Shown: piece after piece, positions 41,774 to 50,321 of the stretch
Position numbering within the stretch: the stretch's first letter is position 1
Layout of the letters: every line of letters starts with the position of its first letter
Assembly: GCF_000383615.1 (NCBI RefSeq)
Contig: NZ_KB911583.1
Location: forward strand, 603,369 to 667,368
Length of the DNA stretch: 64,000 nucleotides
Direction: 5' to 3'
From: Streptomyces canus 299MFChir4.1
GTDB taxonomy: Bacteria > Actinomycetota > Actinomycetes > Streptomycetales > Streptomycetaceae
Position numbers and translations under genes: made by a program
Notes under the pieces: model-generated
The model's input: only the letters and a program-made list of their open reading frames with translations
Told to the model about the DNA's origin: nothing
The model's database searches: none

Positions 41774-44221
41774 GTGGTGAGTGAGGGCGCTACGGGACGC
41801 AGAACGAGAACGCTGCGTGCCGAAAACGCCCTGACCTCGCTCACGGACGGTCCCGAATCGCCGGAAAGGCTGCGCCGCGTCCTGGAACAGGCGCTCGTCT
41901 TCACCGGGGCGACCCTCGCCGCCGTGTACCGGCCCGGTGAGGACGGCGACCAGCTGTACCTCGTCGAGTCGGCCGGCGTCCCCCGGACGGTCTACGGGCT
42001 GCGCGACAGCTATGCGGGCTCCGGCGACTCCGCGCCCGCCGACGCGTACCGCTCGGGCCGGCCGGTCTTCCTCGGCCCGGAGGAACTCGCCGGCTGCGCC
42101 GAGTCCCGCAGGGTGGCCCGGCGGGACTTCCACCTGGCCGTGCTGCCCGCGCACGGTGACGACAGCAGGGCCTGTCTCGTCGCCGTCAGCGAGGACCCGC
42201 ACGGTTTCGACGACGAGGACCGCAAGTGCCTCGAACAGATCGCCGGCGCGGTCGTCTGCCCCGTGCCCGCCCCCGCCCCGGAAGGCGCGGAACTGGGCTC
42301 CCACGCGTTCAGCCTCGCCCTCGACACCGGCCGGGTCGAGGTCGGCGACGCGATCCTGGAGCTGTTCGGCCTGAGCCGGGCCGCCTTCGACGGCAGGATC
42401 GAGACCCTGCTCGGCCTGACCGTGCCCGAGGACCTGCCCTCGCTGATGTCCTTGTTCGAGGCCGGTCACCTGTCCGTGGGCGACCGTGAACTGGAGTTCC
42501 GCATCCTCCAGCCCTCGGGGCCGCCCAAGTGGCTCAGACTGCGCGGTCGCATTCCGGCCAACGGTGACGGCCGCCCCGCCCGGCTCGTGGGCACCGTCGC
42601 CGACGCCTCCACCCTGCGCTCCGACGTCACCGACGTGGCCCGCGTCCAGCGCCTGGCCGCCGCCCTTTCCATGGCCGGCACCGTCCGCGACGTCAGCCAG
42701 GCCGTCGTCTCCGCCCTCCGCGCCCCGCTCAGGGCGGACCGCATCGCCCTCGCCGAGCTGGAGAACGAACGGCTCGTCGTGACCGTCCTCGACCCGCCCG
42801 AACCGGAGTCCTGGCCCGAGCTGTGGCGCCTGGAGTGGCGCAGCGAGTGGCCCGAGGCGCCCGTACAGGCCATGCCCACCCTGGCCACCGCCCTGCGGGA
42901 GGGCCGCGCCCAGATCTGGCCGGCCGGCACCGTCCTCGAACCCGCTCTCGCGGACGTCGGCCCCGGCGGCCTCGCCGTCCTGCCACTGCCCGCCGCGGGC
43001 CGCATGGCCGGAGCCTGCCTCATCGGCTGGGACACCCCGCACCACTTCGACGCCGACGAACGCGCCCTGCTCACCGCCTCCTCCGGTCTCGCGGGACAGG
43101 CACTGATGCGCGCCCACGCCCTGGACGCCGAGCACGAACTCGTCGGCATGCTCCAGCGCCAGCTGCTGCCGCGCCGGCTGCCCAAACTGCCCGGGGCGGT
43201 CGCCGTCGCCCGCTATCTGCCCAGCACCGCGGGCCTGGAACTCGGCGGCGACTGGTACGACGTGATCCCGCTGCCCGACAACCACGTCGCCCTCGTCATC
43301 GGCGACGTCCAGGGCCACAGCGCCGCCGCCGCCACCCTCATGGGCCAGATGCGCACCGCCCTGCGCGCCTACGCCGTGGAGGGACACCCCCCGGACGTCG
43401 TCGTCGCCCACGCCAACCGCCTCCTCATGGACCTGGAGACCGACCTCTTCGCCACCTGCACCTATGTGGACCTCGACATGGAGGAGGGCACCGCCTGGTG
43501 CGTCCGCGCCGGACACCTGCCGCCGGTGCTGCGCCACCCCGACGGCAGCACCGAGATCGCCGAGAGCGACGGCGGCCCCCCGCTCGGCGTGGTGGCCCAG
43601 GCCGACTTCCCGATGACCCCGCTCCGGCTGCGGCCCGGCACCGTGGTCGCCCTGACCACCGACGGCCTCGTCGAGTCCACCGAGGCGGACATCGACGTGG
43701 GCATGGACCGCTTCGCGCACGGGCTGGCCGTCTCCGACCCGGGCCACCTCGGCCTCGTGGCCGACGTCCTGCTCGGCGGCGCCCGCCGCAGCGACGACGT
43801 CGCCCTGCTCCTGCTGCGCTACGACGGCATGGCCACCCACCCGCTCCGGGAGACCTGGACGGTCTGGCGGGTCCCCGAGGCCGCCCGGCACGCCCGCCGC
43901 TTCACCCGTCGCACCCTGCGCGTCTGGGGCGTCCCCGAGGACGCCGTGGACACCGCCCTGCTCGTCGTGTCCGAACTCGTCACCAACGCTCTCGTGCACA
44001 CCGGCGGCCAGGTCCGCCTCGACCTCACCCTCATCGGGAGGCGGCTGCGCGTCTCCGTCGCCGACACCTCGCCGCGCACCCCCGTCAAGCCCACCAACAT
44101 CGGCTGGGAGGCCACCGGGGGCCGCGGCATCATGCTCGTAGAGGCCGTTTCGGCGGCCTGGGGCAGCGTCCCCGTCAGCGGCGGCAAACAGGTGTGGAGC
44201 GAGATCGCACTCGACGGCTGA
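41774..44221 (+). CDS. GAF-PAS-GAF-PP2C-ATPase sensor phosphatase, probably leaderless
   Basis: An 815-residue relative of the proteins at 366 and 31899. In order: GAF (about 30-165), PAS (about 180-285), GAF (about 295-450), SpoIIE/PP2C domain (about 465-680) with ELGGDWYDVIPL and VIGDVQGH, and a C-terminal HATPase (about 685-815) with SELVTNALVHTGG. The GTG at 41774 is preceded by TGTAAT (41762-41767), exactly 6 bases before it, and by no ribosome site, which suggests a leaderless mRNA. It is divergent from ramC, so the two promoters share 196 bases. It is probably a switch acting on an anti-anti-sigma factor; the target is unknown. Confidence 0.87.
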   Translation: MVSEGATGRRTRTLRAENALTSLTDGPESPERLRRVLEQALVFTGATLAAVYRPGEDGDQLYLVESAGVPRTVYGLRDSYAGSGDSAPADAYRSGRPVFLGPEELAGCAESRRVARRDFHLAVLPAHGDDSRACLVAVSEDPHGFDDEDRKCLEQIAGAVVCPVPAPAPEGAELGSHAFSLALDTGRVEVGDAILELFGLSRAAFDGRIETLLGLTVPEDLPSLMSLFEAGHLSVGDRELEFRILQPSGPPKWLRLRGRIPANGDGRPARLVGTVADASTLRSDVTDVARVQRLAAALSMAGTVRDVSQAVVSALRAPLRADRIALAELENERLVVTVLDPPEPESWPELWRLEWRSEWPEAPVQAMPTLATALREGRAQIWPAGTVLEPALADVGPGGLAVLPLPAAGRMAGACLIGWDTPHHFDADERALLTASSGLAGQALMRAHALDAEHELVGMLQRQLLPRRLPKLPGAVAVARYLPSTAGLELGGDWYDVIPLPDNHVALVIGDVQGHSAAAATLMGQMRTALRAYAVEGHPPDVVVAHANRLLMDLETDLFATCTYVDLDMEEGTAWCVRAGHLPPVLRHPDGSTEIAESDGGPPLGVVAQADFPMTPLRLRPGTVVALTTDGLVESTEADIDVGMDRFAHGLAVSDPGHLGLVADVLLGGARRSDDVALLLLRYDGMATHPLRETWTVWRVPEAARHARRFTRRTLRVWGVPEDAVDTALLVVSELVTNALVHTGGQVRLDLTLIGRRLRVSVADTSPRTPVKPTNIGWEATGGRGIMLVEAVSAAWGSVPVSGGKQVWSEIALDG

Positions 44222-44268
44222 GGAGGGGTACCCGGCGCGGACCATCCCCGCAGACAGCGAGGTACGTC

Positions 44269-44688
44269 ATGACTCAGCACGTCAGCGACATCATGACCAG
44301 CGCCCCGGTCACCGTGGAACCGCAGACCTCCGTGACGGCCGTCGCCAGGATCACGCGCGACCAGGACCTCGGCGCCGTCCTGGTCACCGACGGCGACGAG
44401 CCGCGCGGCCTGGTCACCGACCGCGACCTCGTCGTGAGCTCCCTGGCCGAGGGCGGTGACCCGGAACAGACCACCGTGGCCGGCGCGCGCAGCGACGACC
44501 TGGTGACCGTCACGCCCGAGGACGACCTGGACCACGCGATCGAGCTCATGCGCGAGCATGACGTGCGCCGCCTCCCGGTCGTCGACCACGGCCACGCCGT
44601 CGGCATCGTCTCCCTCGGCGACACGGCCATGGAACGCGATCCCGGATCGGCCCTGGGCGACATCAGCGTGGCACGGCCCAACACCTGA
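44269..44688 (+). CDS. Two-CBS-domain protein
   Basis: A 139-residue protein consisting of a tandem pair of CBS domains (about 5-60 and 72-128), opening VSDIMTSAPVTVEP and with the second repeat VTPEDDLDHAIELMREHDVR (read in parts). Such Bateman modules bind adenine nucleotides and act as energy or redox sensors. It lies 47 bases after the phosphatase gene and could be cotranscribed. The ATG at 44269 has GAGG 8 bases upstream. Confidence 0.88.
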   Translation: MTQHVSDIMTSAPVTVEPQTSVTAVARITRDQDLGAVLVTDGDEPRGLVTDRDLVVSSLAEGGDPEQTTVAGARSDDLVTVTPEDDLDHAIELMREHDVRRLPVVDHGHAVGIVSLGDTAMERDPGSALGDISVARPNT

Positions 44689-44842
44689 GCCGGGCAGGCC
44701 GGTTCGGCGGGCCGTCAAGTTCCGGCGCCCTGGTTCCTCGGCGAATGTGTGTGCGGGGCGAGGGGCTGACGGGCCTCCCGGTCCGTTTGTCCCGCGCCCT
44801 CCTGGGGACCCGGAGGGCAGCATGGAAGGACGGTGAACCGCC

Positions 44843-45019
44843 GTGACCCCGCAGACCGTTCAGAAATCCGTCGTACGCCGGTCCGAGACGGGCTGGTCCA
44901 GGGCCCGCCGCCTGCACGGCAAGGGAGACCTGCGGACCTGCCTGCCCGCGGTGGCGGACCGGGTCGGACCCACCACGTCGCACACGGGAGAGGACAACAT
45001 CTTCCGCGGCGAGGACTGA
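44843..45019 (+). CDS. Small hypothetical protein
   Basis: A possible 58-residue protein from a GTG at 44843 (VTPQTVQKSVVRRSETGW, ending NIFRGED), preceded by an AAGGACGGTGAA stretch. It has no hydrophobic segment, one cysteine, and a basic first half with an acidic end. I do not recognise a family. The evidence is limited to codon bias and a fair ribosome site. Confidence 0.35.
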   Translation: MTPQTVQKSVVRRSETGWSRARRLHGKGDLRTCLPAVADRVGPTTSHTGEDNIFRGED

Positions 45020-45095
45020 GCGTCCACCCCGCGCCACTCCTAAGTCGCCCCCCTGCCATGGCTGGTGCTTCCTGATCCGGGCTAGGGTGGCGCAG

Positions 45096-45407
45096 ATGAA
45101 GGCTCTCGCGCTGTCCGGCGGCCTGGATTCCCTCACCGATGTGAGGGCCACCCAGGTTCAGGTGATCGTCGGCGACAGACCCGGGTTCGGCCCGGAGGAA
45201 GAGCCGGAGCGGCCCGGGAACGACCACGCCCACGGTGGCGTACCCCTGTTCACGCCCGTCGGCCCTGACGCCGTGCGGGCCATCGAGCCTTCCCGGCGAG
45301 GCGAGTTGGACATCCCCTACGCCCGCCGGCACCTGGCGGGCGTGCCCCTGCGTCACCGTCCCGTCCCTGTCCGTGGAGACCGCGGCGAGGTGCGGATCTC
45401 TTCATGA
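45096..45407 (+). pseudogene. Relic of a glucose-1-phosphate thymidylyltransferase (RmlA/StrD-type)
   Basis: The frame opens MKALALSGG, the degraded start of the nucleotide-binding MKALVLSGGSGTRLRP motif, then continues VQVIVGDRPGFG and GVPLFTPVGPDAVRAIEPSR followed by RGELDI. The last blocks match the conserved VxLFTPxxHxAVRAIxPSRRGELEITDAI region of long RmlA-like enzymes. Intact proteins are about 350 residues; here 103 codons are left, with the intervening parts missing and altered. It lies in front of a methyltransferase and a glycosyltransferase gene, which suggests that a surface-glycan or sugar locus once existed here. No function is expected. Confidence 0.6.
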
Positions 45408-45807
45408 GTCTCCTTGCCGCCGCACCCGTCTGCGCCGACGAGCCCGGCACCGCGCCCCCCACCCGGAGCGCCACCCTCCGTCTTTCCGTACTTTGCCCGT
45501 CTTTTCCCTCCGGATCACGCTCCTCGGCGCGAAGTCCTGTCATGGGAAGCTCACAGCAGGTATGTTCCACGGAAACCGGTTCCGGCCCGGGCAGCCGGTA
45601 CGGACCGGGGCGGGGTCTGTCCCGGCACCTCGGCCGACCCGGACCGGGACGGCCCCATCAGCAGCGGGGCCGTGAGCGGGCCCGCACCACGCCCCGCCTA
45701 CAGCGCCCTAGGGCACGACGGTGGACGGAGGTCGCGCCGGCCTCGCACCGGGACCGGCGGTCCGCCCTGCACGAAGCACTGCCACACATCCGCAAGGAGA
45801 ATTCCCA
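45408..45807. other. Gene-free stretch upstream of the methyltransferase
   Basis: Four hundred bases with no supported reading frame and no recognised repeat. It should hold the promoter of the methyltransferase gene. Confidence 0.4.
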
Positions 45808-46611
45808 GTGAAACGTCACGAGTTCCTGCGGGGGCTCCACAAAGCCAGCGCGAACCGGAACTACCTGGAGATCGGCGTCAACGACGGCCGCAGCCTGACG
45901 TTCTCCCGGGTACCGAGCATCGCGATCGACCCGGCGTTCAAGGTGGTCTCGGAGATCCGCTGCGACGTCCATCTGGCGAAGGCCACCAGCGACGACTTCT
46001 TCGCGCGCGAGAACCCGCTGCAGCACCTCAAGGGCGGCCGCCACCCGCTGCGCAACATCGTCCGCAACCGCAGCCCGTTCGGCTACTGGAAGGACGTCAC
46101 GCTCGACCTGGCGTTCATCGACGGCATGCACCTGTTCGAGTACGCGCTGCGCGACTTCATCAACGTCGAGAAGTACGCGGACTGGGCCAGCGTGATCGTC
46201 TTCGACGACATGCTCCCGCGCAACGTGGACGAGGCGGCCCGCGACCGGCACACCAACGCCTGGACCGGTGACGTCTACAAGGTCATCGAGGTCCTGAACC
46301 GCTACCGGCCCGACCTGGTGACGGTCCTGGTCGACACCGAGCCCACCGGGCAGCTCGTGGTCTTCGGCGCGGACCCGACCAACACGGTGCTCAAGGACAA
46401 GTACGACGAGATCATCGCGGAGTACGTGGTCCCCGACCCGCAGAAGGTGCCGGAGGCGGTTCTGGAGCGGACCGTGGCGATCAAGCCGGAGACGCTGATC
46501 GACGCCGCCTTCTGGAAGGCGCTGGTGAACGCCCGCAACCGCGGCAGCAAGCGGGACCGCAGCTGGGAGCACCTGCGCACCAGCCTGCAGCAGCTCAGCG
46601 ACGCCGGCTGA
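45808..46611 (+). CDS. Class I SAM-dependent methyltransferase-like protein
   Basis: A 267-residue protein of the Methyltransf_24-like type. The opening RNYLEIGVNDGRSLTF is the SAM-binding loop, followed by LDLAFIDGMHLFEYALRDF, the D-G-x-H block of cephalosporin-hydroxylase/methyltransferase relatives. The GTG at 45808 has AAGGAG at 10 bases. Convergent to the GT2 gene; both could serve surface polysaccharide. Substrate unknown. Confidence 0.78.
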   Translation: MKRHEFLRGLHKASANRNYLEIGVNDGRSLTFSRVPSIAIDPAFKVVSEIRCDVHLAKATSDDFFARENPLQHLKGGRHPLRNIVRNRSPFGYWKDVTLDLAFIDGMHLFEYALRDFINVEKYADWASVIVFDDMLPRNVDEAARDRHTNAWTGDVYKVIEVLNRYRPDLVTVLVDTEPTGQLVVFGADPTNTVLKDKYDEIIAEYVVPDPQKVPEAVLERTVAIKPETLIDAAFWKALVNARNRGSKRDRSWEHLRTSLQQLSDAG

Positions 46612-46623
46612 GCCGAGCGCGGT

Positions 46624-46659
46624 GAGCCGGGGAGGACGCGTCCGCGTCCTCCCCGGCTC
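46624..46659. terminator. Bidirectional terminator
   Basis: A near-unbroken 17-bp stem (GAGCCGGGGAGGACGCG and complement) with a minimal loop, in the 71-base gap between the convergent methyltransferase and glycosyltransferase genes; it is followed by CTGTTTCG on the plus strand. Confidence 0.85.
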
Positions 46660-46682
46660 TGTTTCGCCCTGCGGCCCGGCCG

Positions 46683-48638
46683 CTACCCGGCGCGTGCCCT
46701 GAGTCGGCGGACCAACTTTCCGGCCAGCCGCCTCGCCCTGCGGACCAGCGGCTGTCCGGCGGCGGGCCTCCGGGGCGAGCGCACGGCCACGACCTGGACG
46801 CTGCCCCCCTTCACCCGCAGCGTGAACGGCAGCGGATGGAAGCGGGGCTCCTCGGCGCCGGGCGCCGGGCTCAGCGCGACCCGCCAGGCCCCTCCGGTCA
46901 GGTCGCCCACCGGCAGCACCGCCTCCAGGAGGGCCGCGGAACCCTGGGGACGCAGGGTGCCGGGCACCTCCTTCGCGGGCGCGGCGCCGGAACCACCGGT
47001 GAGCTTGAGCAGCACCGGCGTGTCACCGGGCACGTGGAAGGGCACCGGCACCTCGACGCGGTCACCGGTGACCGTGACCTCCCCGGGCGTGACCCGCCCG
47101 AGCTTCAGACGCTCGCCCGCCATGTCGACGTCCAGGGCGAGGGTGCCCTGCTTCGCGGTCCAGTACGGCAGCACGACCCGGCCGCCCGCCACACCGGCGT
47201 CCGCGGCCGTACGTCCCCTCAGGGAGACCGGGCCCAGCCGGGACTGCTTGGTCCAGCCGCCCAGCTTGACGCGGACGAACACGTCCCACAGCCCGGCGCC
47301 GAGGGGGCCGCCGTCGGCCGCGGTGGCCGGATCCAGGGCTGCCGTGCCCCGCAGCACCAGCCGCACCCGGCCGTCCTGCGCCGGAACGGTCTCCCGGGTG
47401 AACTCCACAGGCTGGAAGTACTGGGCGGAGCTGGATCGTTCCCGCAGCAGCAGGTCCACCGTGGCGCGCTTGAAACCGGCCACGCTGTGGGCGCCGACCC
47501 GGTCCACGGCCTCCGCCACGGAGGCCGGCGGCTCGGTGAGCGGGGCGGAGCTGCCCTCGGCGGGGAACGTCATCGGCGTACCGCCGGAGGCGAGCTCGGC
47601 GGACAGGCCGACCCGCAGCACACCCCCGTCCCACTCGACGCCGTCCGGCTCGACGACGGACGCGACGGAGGCCTCCCACTCGGCGAAGGCGACCAGGTCG
47701 TCGAGCCGGCCGTCGGCGATCAGCGCGGCGACGACCTGCTGGGTGGGCTGGAGACCGGCCGCGACCCCGGGTCCGAAGCGCTCGACGACCACGCCGCGGA
47801 TCTCGGTGAAAAGCTCCTTGCGGTAGTCCTCGGGCGCGGCGAGCAGCCGCCTGCCGCGCATCCGCTCGACCATCTCGTTGCGCAGCCAGCGACGGAACAA
47901 CCGGTCGCGGGTCGGCCCCGGCTCGGTGTACTTCTCGACGACGTCGAGCGCCTCGCGCAGGTTCGCGAAGTACCCCACCGGGTCGAAGCGCTGGAAGCCC
48001 GCGTTGGAGGCGTCGTCGCGCTTGAGGTGGTAGTAGCAGACGTAGTCGCTGAGCACGGAGACGTTGTCCGCGCGCAGATACGCCTCCGTGACGAAGACGT
48101 GGTCCTCCAGCCGGCGCCTGCCCTCGGGGAAGCGCAGACCGATCCGGTCGAGGAAGGCCCGCCGGAACATCTTGTGCGGGGTCAGGCTGTCGATCAGCGG
48201 GGCGTTGTCGACGGTGGCACGGGGGTGGTTGCGGCGGAACAGCTCCACCGGGACGCCCCGGCCCTGGCCGGCCATCTTGCCCACGACCACGTCGGCGCCG
48301 TTGGCGACCGCGTAGTCGTACATCCGCTCAAGGGCCTCGTCGCCGAGGTAGTCGTCGTTGTCGACGAACATGACGAACTCGCCCTGGGAGGCCTCGATCC
48401 CGACGTTGCGGGGCTTGCCCGACCAGCCGGAGGCCTCCTGGTGGATGACCGTCATGTTCTCGACCTCGGCGGCGAGCGCGTCGAGCCGGGCCGGCGTGTC
48501 GTCGGTCGAACCGTCGTCGACGAAGATCGCCTCGAACTCGTCCGGGGGCAGGGACTGCCTGCGCAGCGAGGCGACGCAGTCCTCGATGTAGTTCCCCGGG
48601 TTGTAGACGGGGATGACGACGCTGACCTTGACCGGCAT
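46683..48638 (-). CDS. GT2 glycosyltransferase with large C-terminal extension
   Basis: A 651-residue cytoplasmic or membrane-associated glycosyltransferase family 2 enzyme. The GT-A domain (1-230) has VSVVIPVYNPG, the nucleotide-site VDDGSTDDTP and the metal DxD-type motif VDNDDYLG. The segment to about 330 resembles teichoic-acid-type transferases, and the C-terminal 300 residues are beta-rich and without assignment. No membrane helices are evident. The ATG at 48638 has AAGGAG upstream. Probable role: transfer of sugars or alditol phosphates onto a cell-wall polymer. Confidence 0.85.
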   Translation of the reverse strand: MPVKVSVVIPVYNPGNYIEDCVASLRRQSLPPDEFEAIFVDDGSTDDTPARLDALAAEVENMTVIHQEASGWSGKPRNVGIEASQGEFVMFVDNDDYLGDEALERMYDYAVANGADVVVGKMAGQGRGVPVELFRRNHPRATVDNAPLIDSLTPHKMFRRAFLDRIGLRFPEGRRRLEDHVFVTEAYLRADNVSVLSDYVCYYHLKRDDASNAGFQRFDPVGYFANLREALDVVEKYTEPGPTRDRLFRRWLRNEMVERMRGRRLLAAPEDYRKELFTEIRGVVVERFGPGVAAGLQPTQQVVAALIADGRLDDLVAFAEWEASVASVVEPDGVEWDGGVLRVGLSAELASGGTPMTFPAEGSSAPLTEPPASVAEAVDRVGAHSVAGFKRATVDLLLRERSSSAQYFQPVEFTRETVPAQDGRVRLVLRGTAALDPATAADGGPLGAGLWDVFVRVKLGGWTKQSRLGPVSLRGRTAADAGVAGGRVVLPYWTAKQGTLALDVDMAGERLKLGRVTPGEVTVTGDRVEVPVPFHVPGDTPVLLKLTGGSGAAPAKEVPGTLRPQGSAALLEAVLPVGDLTGGAWRVALSPAPGAEEPRFHPLPFTLRVKGGSVQVVAVRSPRRPAAGQPLVRRARRLAGKLVRRLRARAG

Positions 48639-48949
48639 CGGTGTCCGGACTCCTTGGGTGGCTTGTGGCTTGCGTCACGGATTGACGCGTTGTGTGCCGA
48701 TGTTAACGCTGCCGAGCAAGTACCGTGGCAGCAGGCTGCCTTGACCGGCGGCACACTGGCGAGGGCGCGACGTGCGGCGGACCCGCGGCAGCGAGGCGGC
48801 GACGGCCGACGCCGCGATCGCGGTACCGCGTTGATGAAGATGGCGGACAGGCGTCGCCGGTTCCGCGACTTCGACACGGACTTCGAGGCAGGCACAGGCG
48901 CGCCCCGCAGATGACCGGGGCCGGCCTAGCACCCCTCTAGGGTGACGCC
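48639..48949. other. Divergent intergenic region
   Basis: Shared upstream region of the glycosyltransferase and metallophosphoesterase genes. A short frame at 48836-48914 is noted but not supported as a gene. Confidence 0.4.
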
Positions 48950-49465
48950 GTGCACCTGTTGCTGATGTCCGACACCCACCTTCCCAAGCGTGCCAAGCAG
49001 CTCCCGGCCCCGCTGCTCGCCGAACTCCCGCACGCCGACGTCGTGTTCCACGCCGGAGACTGGGTGGACATCGCCACCTTGGACCTGCTGGAGAGCCGCA
49101 GCGCACGGCTGGTCGGCGTCCACGGCAACAACGACGGGCCCGAGCTGCGCGCCAGGTTGCCCGAGGTGGCGTACGTCGAGCTGAGCGGCCTGCGCTTCGC
49201 CGTCGTCCACGAGACCGGTGCCGCCCAGGGGCGCGAGGCCCGCTGCGCCGCCCGGTTCCCCGACGCAGACGTCCTGGTCTTCGGCCACAGCCACATTCCC
49301 TGGGACACCACCGCCCCCGGCGGACTGCGGCTGCTCAACCCCGGCTCGCCGACCGACCGCCGCCGCCAGCCCCACTGCACCTACATGACGGCCACCGTGT
49401 CCGACGGCCGGCTCACGGACGTGACGCTGCACCGCCTGCCGGCCCGCACTGTCAGTGCCGGCTGA
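48950..49465 (+). CDS. YfcE/MJ0936-type metallophosphoesterase
   Basis: A 171-residue calcineurin-like phosphodiesterase. The metal-binding blocks are in order: LLLMSDTHLPK (D8, H10), FHAGDW (D37), VHGNND (N60) and HSHIPW (H108, H110 region). Members hydrolyse phosphodiesters with Mn2+ or Ni2+. The GTG at 48950 has AGGGTGA upstream. Cytoplasmic; physiological substrate unknown. Confidence 0.9.
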   Translation: MHLLLMSDTHLPKRAKQLPAPLLAELPHADVVFHAGDWVDIATLDLLESRSARLVGVHGNNDGPELRARLPEVAYVELSGLRFAVVHETGAAQGREARCAARFPDADVLVFGHSHIPWDTTAPGGLRLLNPGSPTDRRRQPHCTYMTATVSDGRLTDVTLHRLPARTVSAG

Positions 49466-49482
49466 TACGACGGATACATGCC

Positions 49483-49587
49483 GGCCACGCCGTGGCCCTC
49501 GGCTCGGCCTGCTTCTACGCGGCCGCCGCCGTGCTTGCGCTGACTCTGCTGCCGGGCGCGCTCGCCCCGGCCCACCGGCGCTCATGA
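49483..49587 (+). pseudogene. Possible C-terminal fragment of an MFS transporter
   Basis: A 34-codon frame with a single hydrophobic helix (VALGSACFYAAAAVLALTLL) and the ending PAHRRS before TGA. It resembles the last transmembrane helix and tail of a major-facilitator exporter and is followed by a terminator hairpin. No start codon or other part of such a gene is present. It is probably a remnant; coincidence is possible. Confidence 0.4.
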
Positions 49588-49589
49588 GA

Positions 49590-49624
49590 TCCGGGCCGCT
49601 CCGTGTACAAGAAAGCGGCCCGGA
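49590..49624 (+). terminator. Terminator hairpin after the transporter fragment
   Basis: An 11-bp perfect stem (TCCGGGCCGCT and complement) with a 13-base loop, directly after the fragment's stop codon. Confidence 0.65.
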
Positions 49625-49721
49625 CGCTGCGAGTGTGCGCTTTCACGGACCTCCTTCCCGATCGGAGGCGGGGTGAGGGCTCGGACGCCCTCTCCCGTAC
49701 TCGGCGACTACCCCTTCGAGC

Positions 49722-49751
49722 GCGCCTCACACTTTTGCGCCTCACACTTTT
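49722..49751. repeat. 15-bp tandem duplication
   Basis: GCGCCTCACACTTTT is repeated twice without a gap. It covers the stop codon of the coxG relic, so the stop is duplicated. Looks like a recent slippage event. Confidence 0.8.
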
Positions 49752-50293
49752 CGCATCCGTCGTCGTATCCGCGTGACCGCGACCACCACGACGGCGGTGG
49801 CCGCCGGCGCGCCCGCCGCCCGCTTGGCGACCGGTACGCCGATCGCGCGCTGCAGGTCGAGCGGTTCGCCGTCGGCTTCCAGGGCCGGCCGGGCCGCCTC
49901 CGGGACGGCCTCGCGCTCGCCCAGCCGCTCCGCCGGACACGCGGCGAACCGGCCGACCAGCCGGTCACCGACCTCCGCCGGCACACCCCGCCCGAACTGC
50001 GCCGACCGCCCGGTCACCGCCAGATCCGTCCGCACCGACACGGCCGTACCGCCGTCCTGTCCGGTGAGCGTGCCGGTCACGGTGGCTCGCGCGGTGCCCT
50101 GGCCGCGGATCTCCCGGCCGCTCGCGATCAGCACCATGCGGTGCGCGTCCTCGTCCTGTTCCTCGAAGACGGCGGTCCCCTTGTACGTCACGGTGATCGG
50201 CCCGACCTGACCTTCACGGAGCCGGTCACGGTCTTGCCGTCGTAGTCCTCGACCACCGCCCCGGGCATACAGGGCGCGACCCGCTCGATGTCG
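49742..50293 (-). pseudogene. Truncated, frameshifted coxG (CO dehydrogenase subunit G-like)
   Basis: SRPBCC protein associated with molybdenum hydroxylase (CO/xanthine dehydrogenase) clusters. The 5' part reads LDIERVAPCMPGAVVEDYDG in one frame, and about 30 codons on it continues GPITVTYKGTAVFEEQDEDA in the next frame. One base is missing where VKVKVGP should be read (near 50205). The first 28 or so codons before LDIERV are absent, so the gene has no start. Its C terminus has a membrane helix and a basic tail as in CoxG. It lies directly downstream of xdhC. Confidence 0.8.
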
Positions 50294-50321
50294 AGGCTTC
50301 ACGAACAGCCAGGCTTCACGA
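50294..50321. repeat. 11-bp direct repeat at the coxG break
   Basis: AGGCTTCACGA occurs at 50294-50304 and 50311-50321. It sits where the missing 5' part of coxG should begin, so it may be a scar of the deletion. Confidence 0.6.

Noticed and set aside
41501-44245. A 914-codon minus-strand frame opposite the phosphatase at 41774
   Set aside because: Gly/Asp/Glu/Val shadow without motifs; the plus-strand gene has all domain signatures.
48836-48914. Small frame MKMADRRRRFRDFDTDFEAG and on
   Set aside because: Twenty-five codons with no clear ribosome site and no known relative; too little evidence to call a gene.
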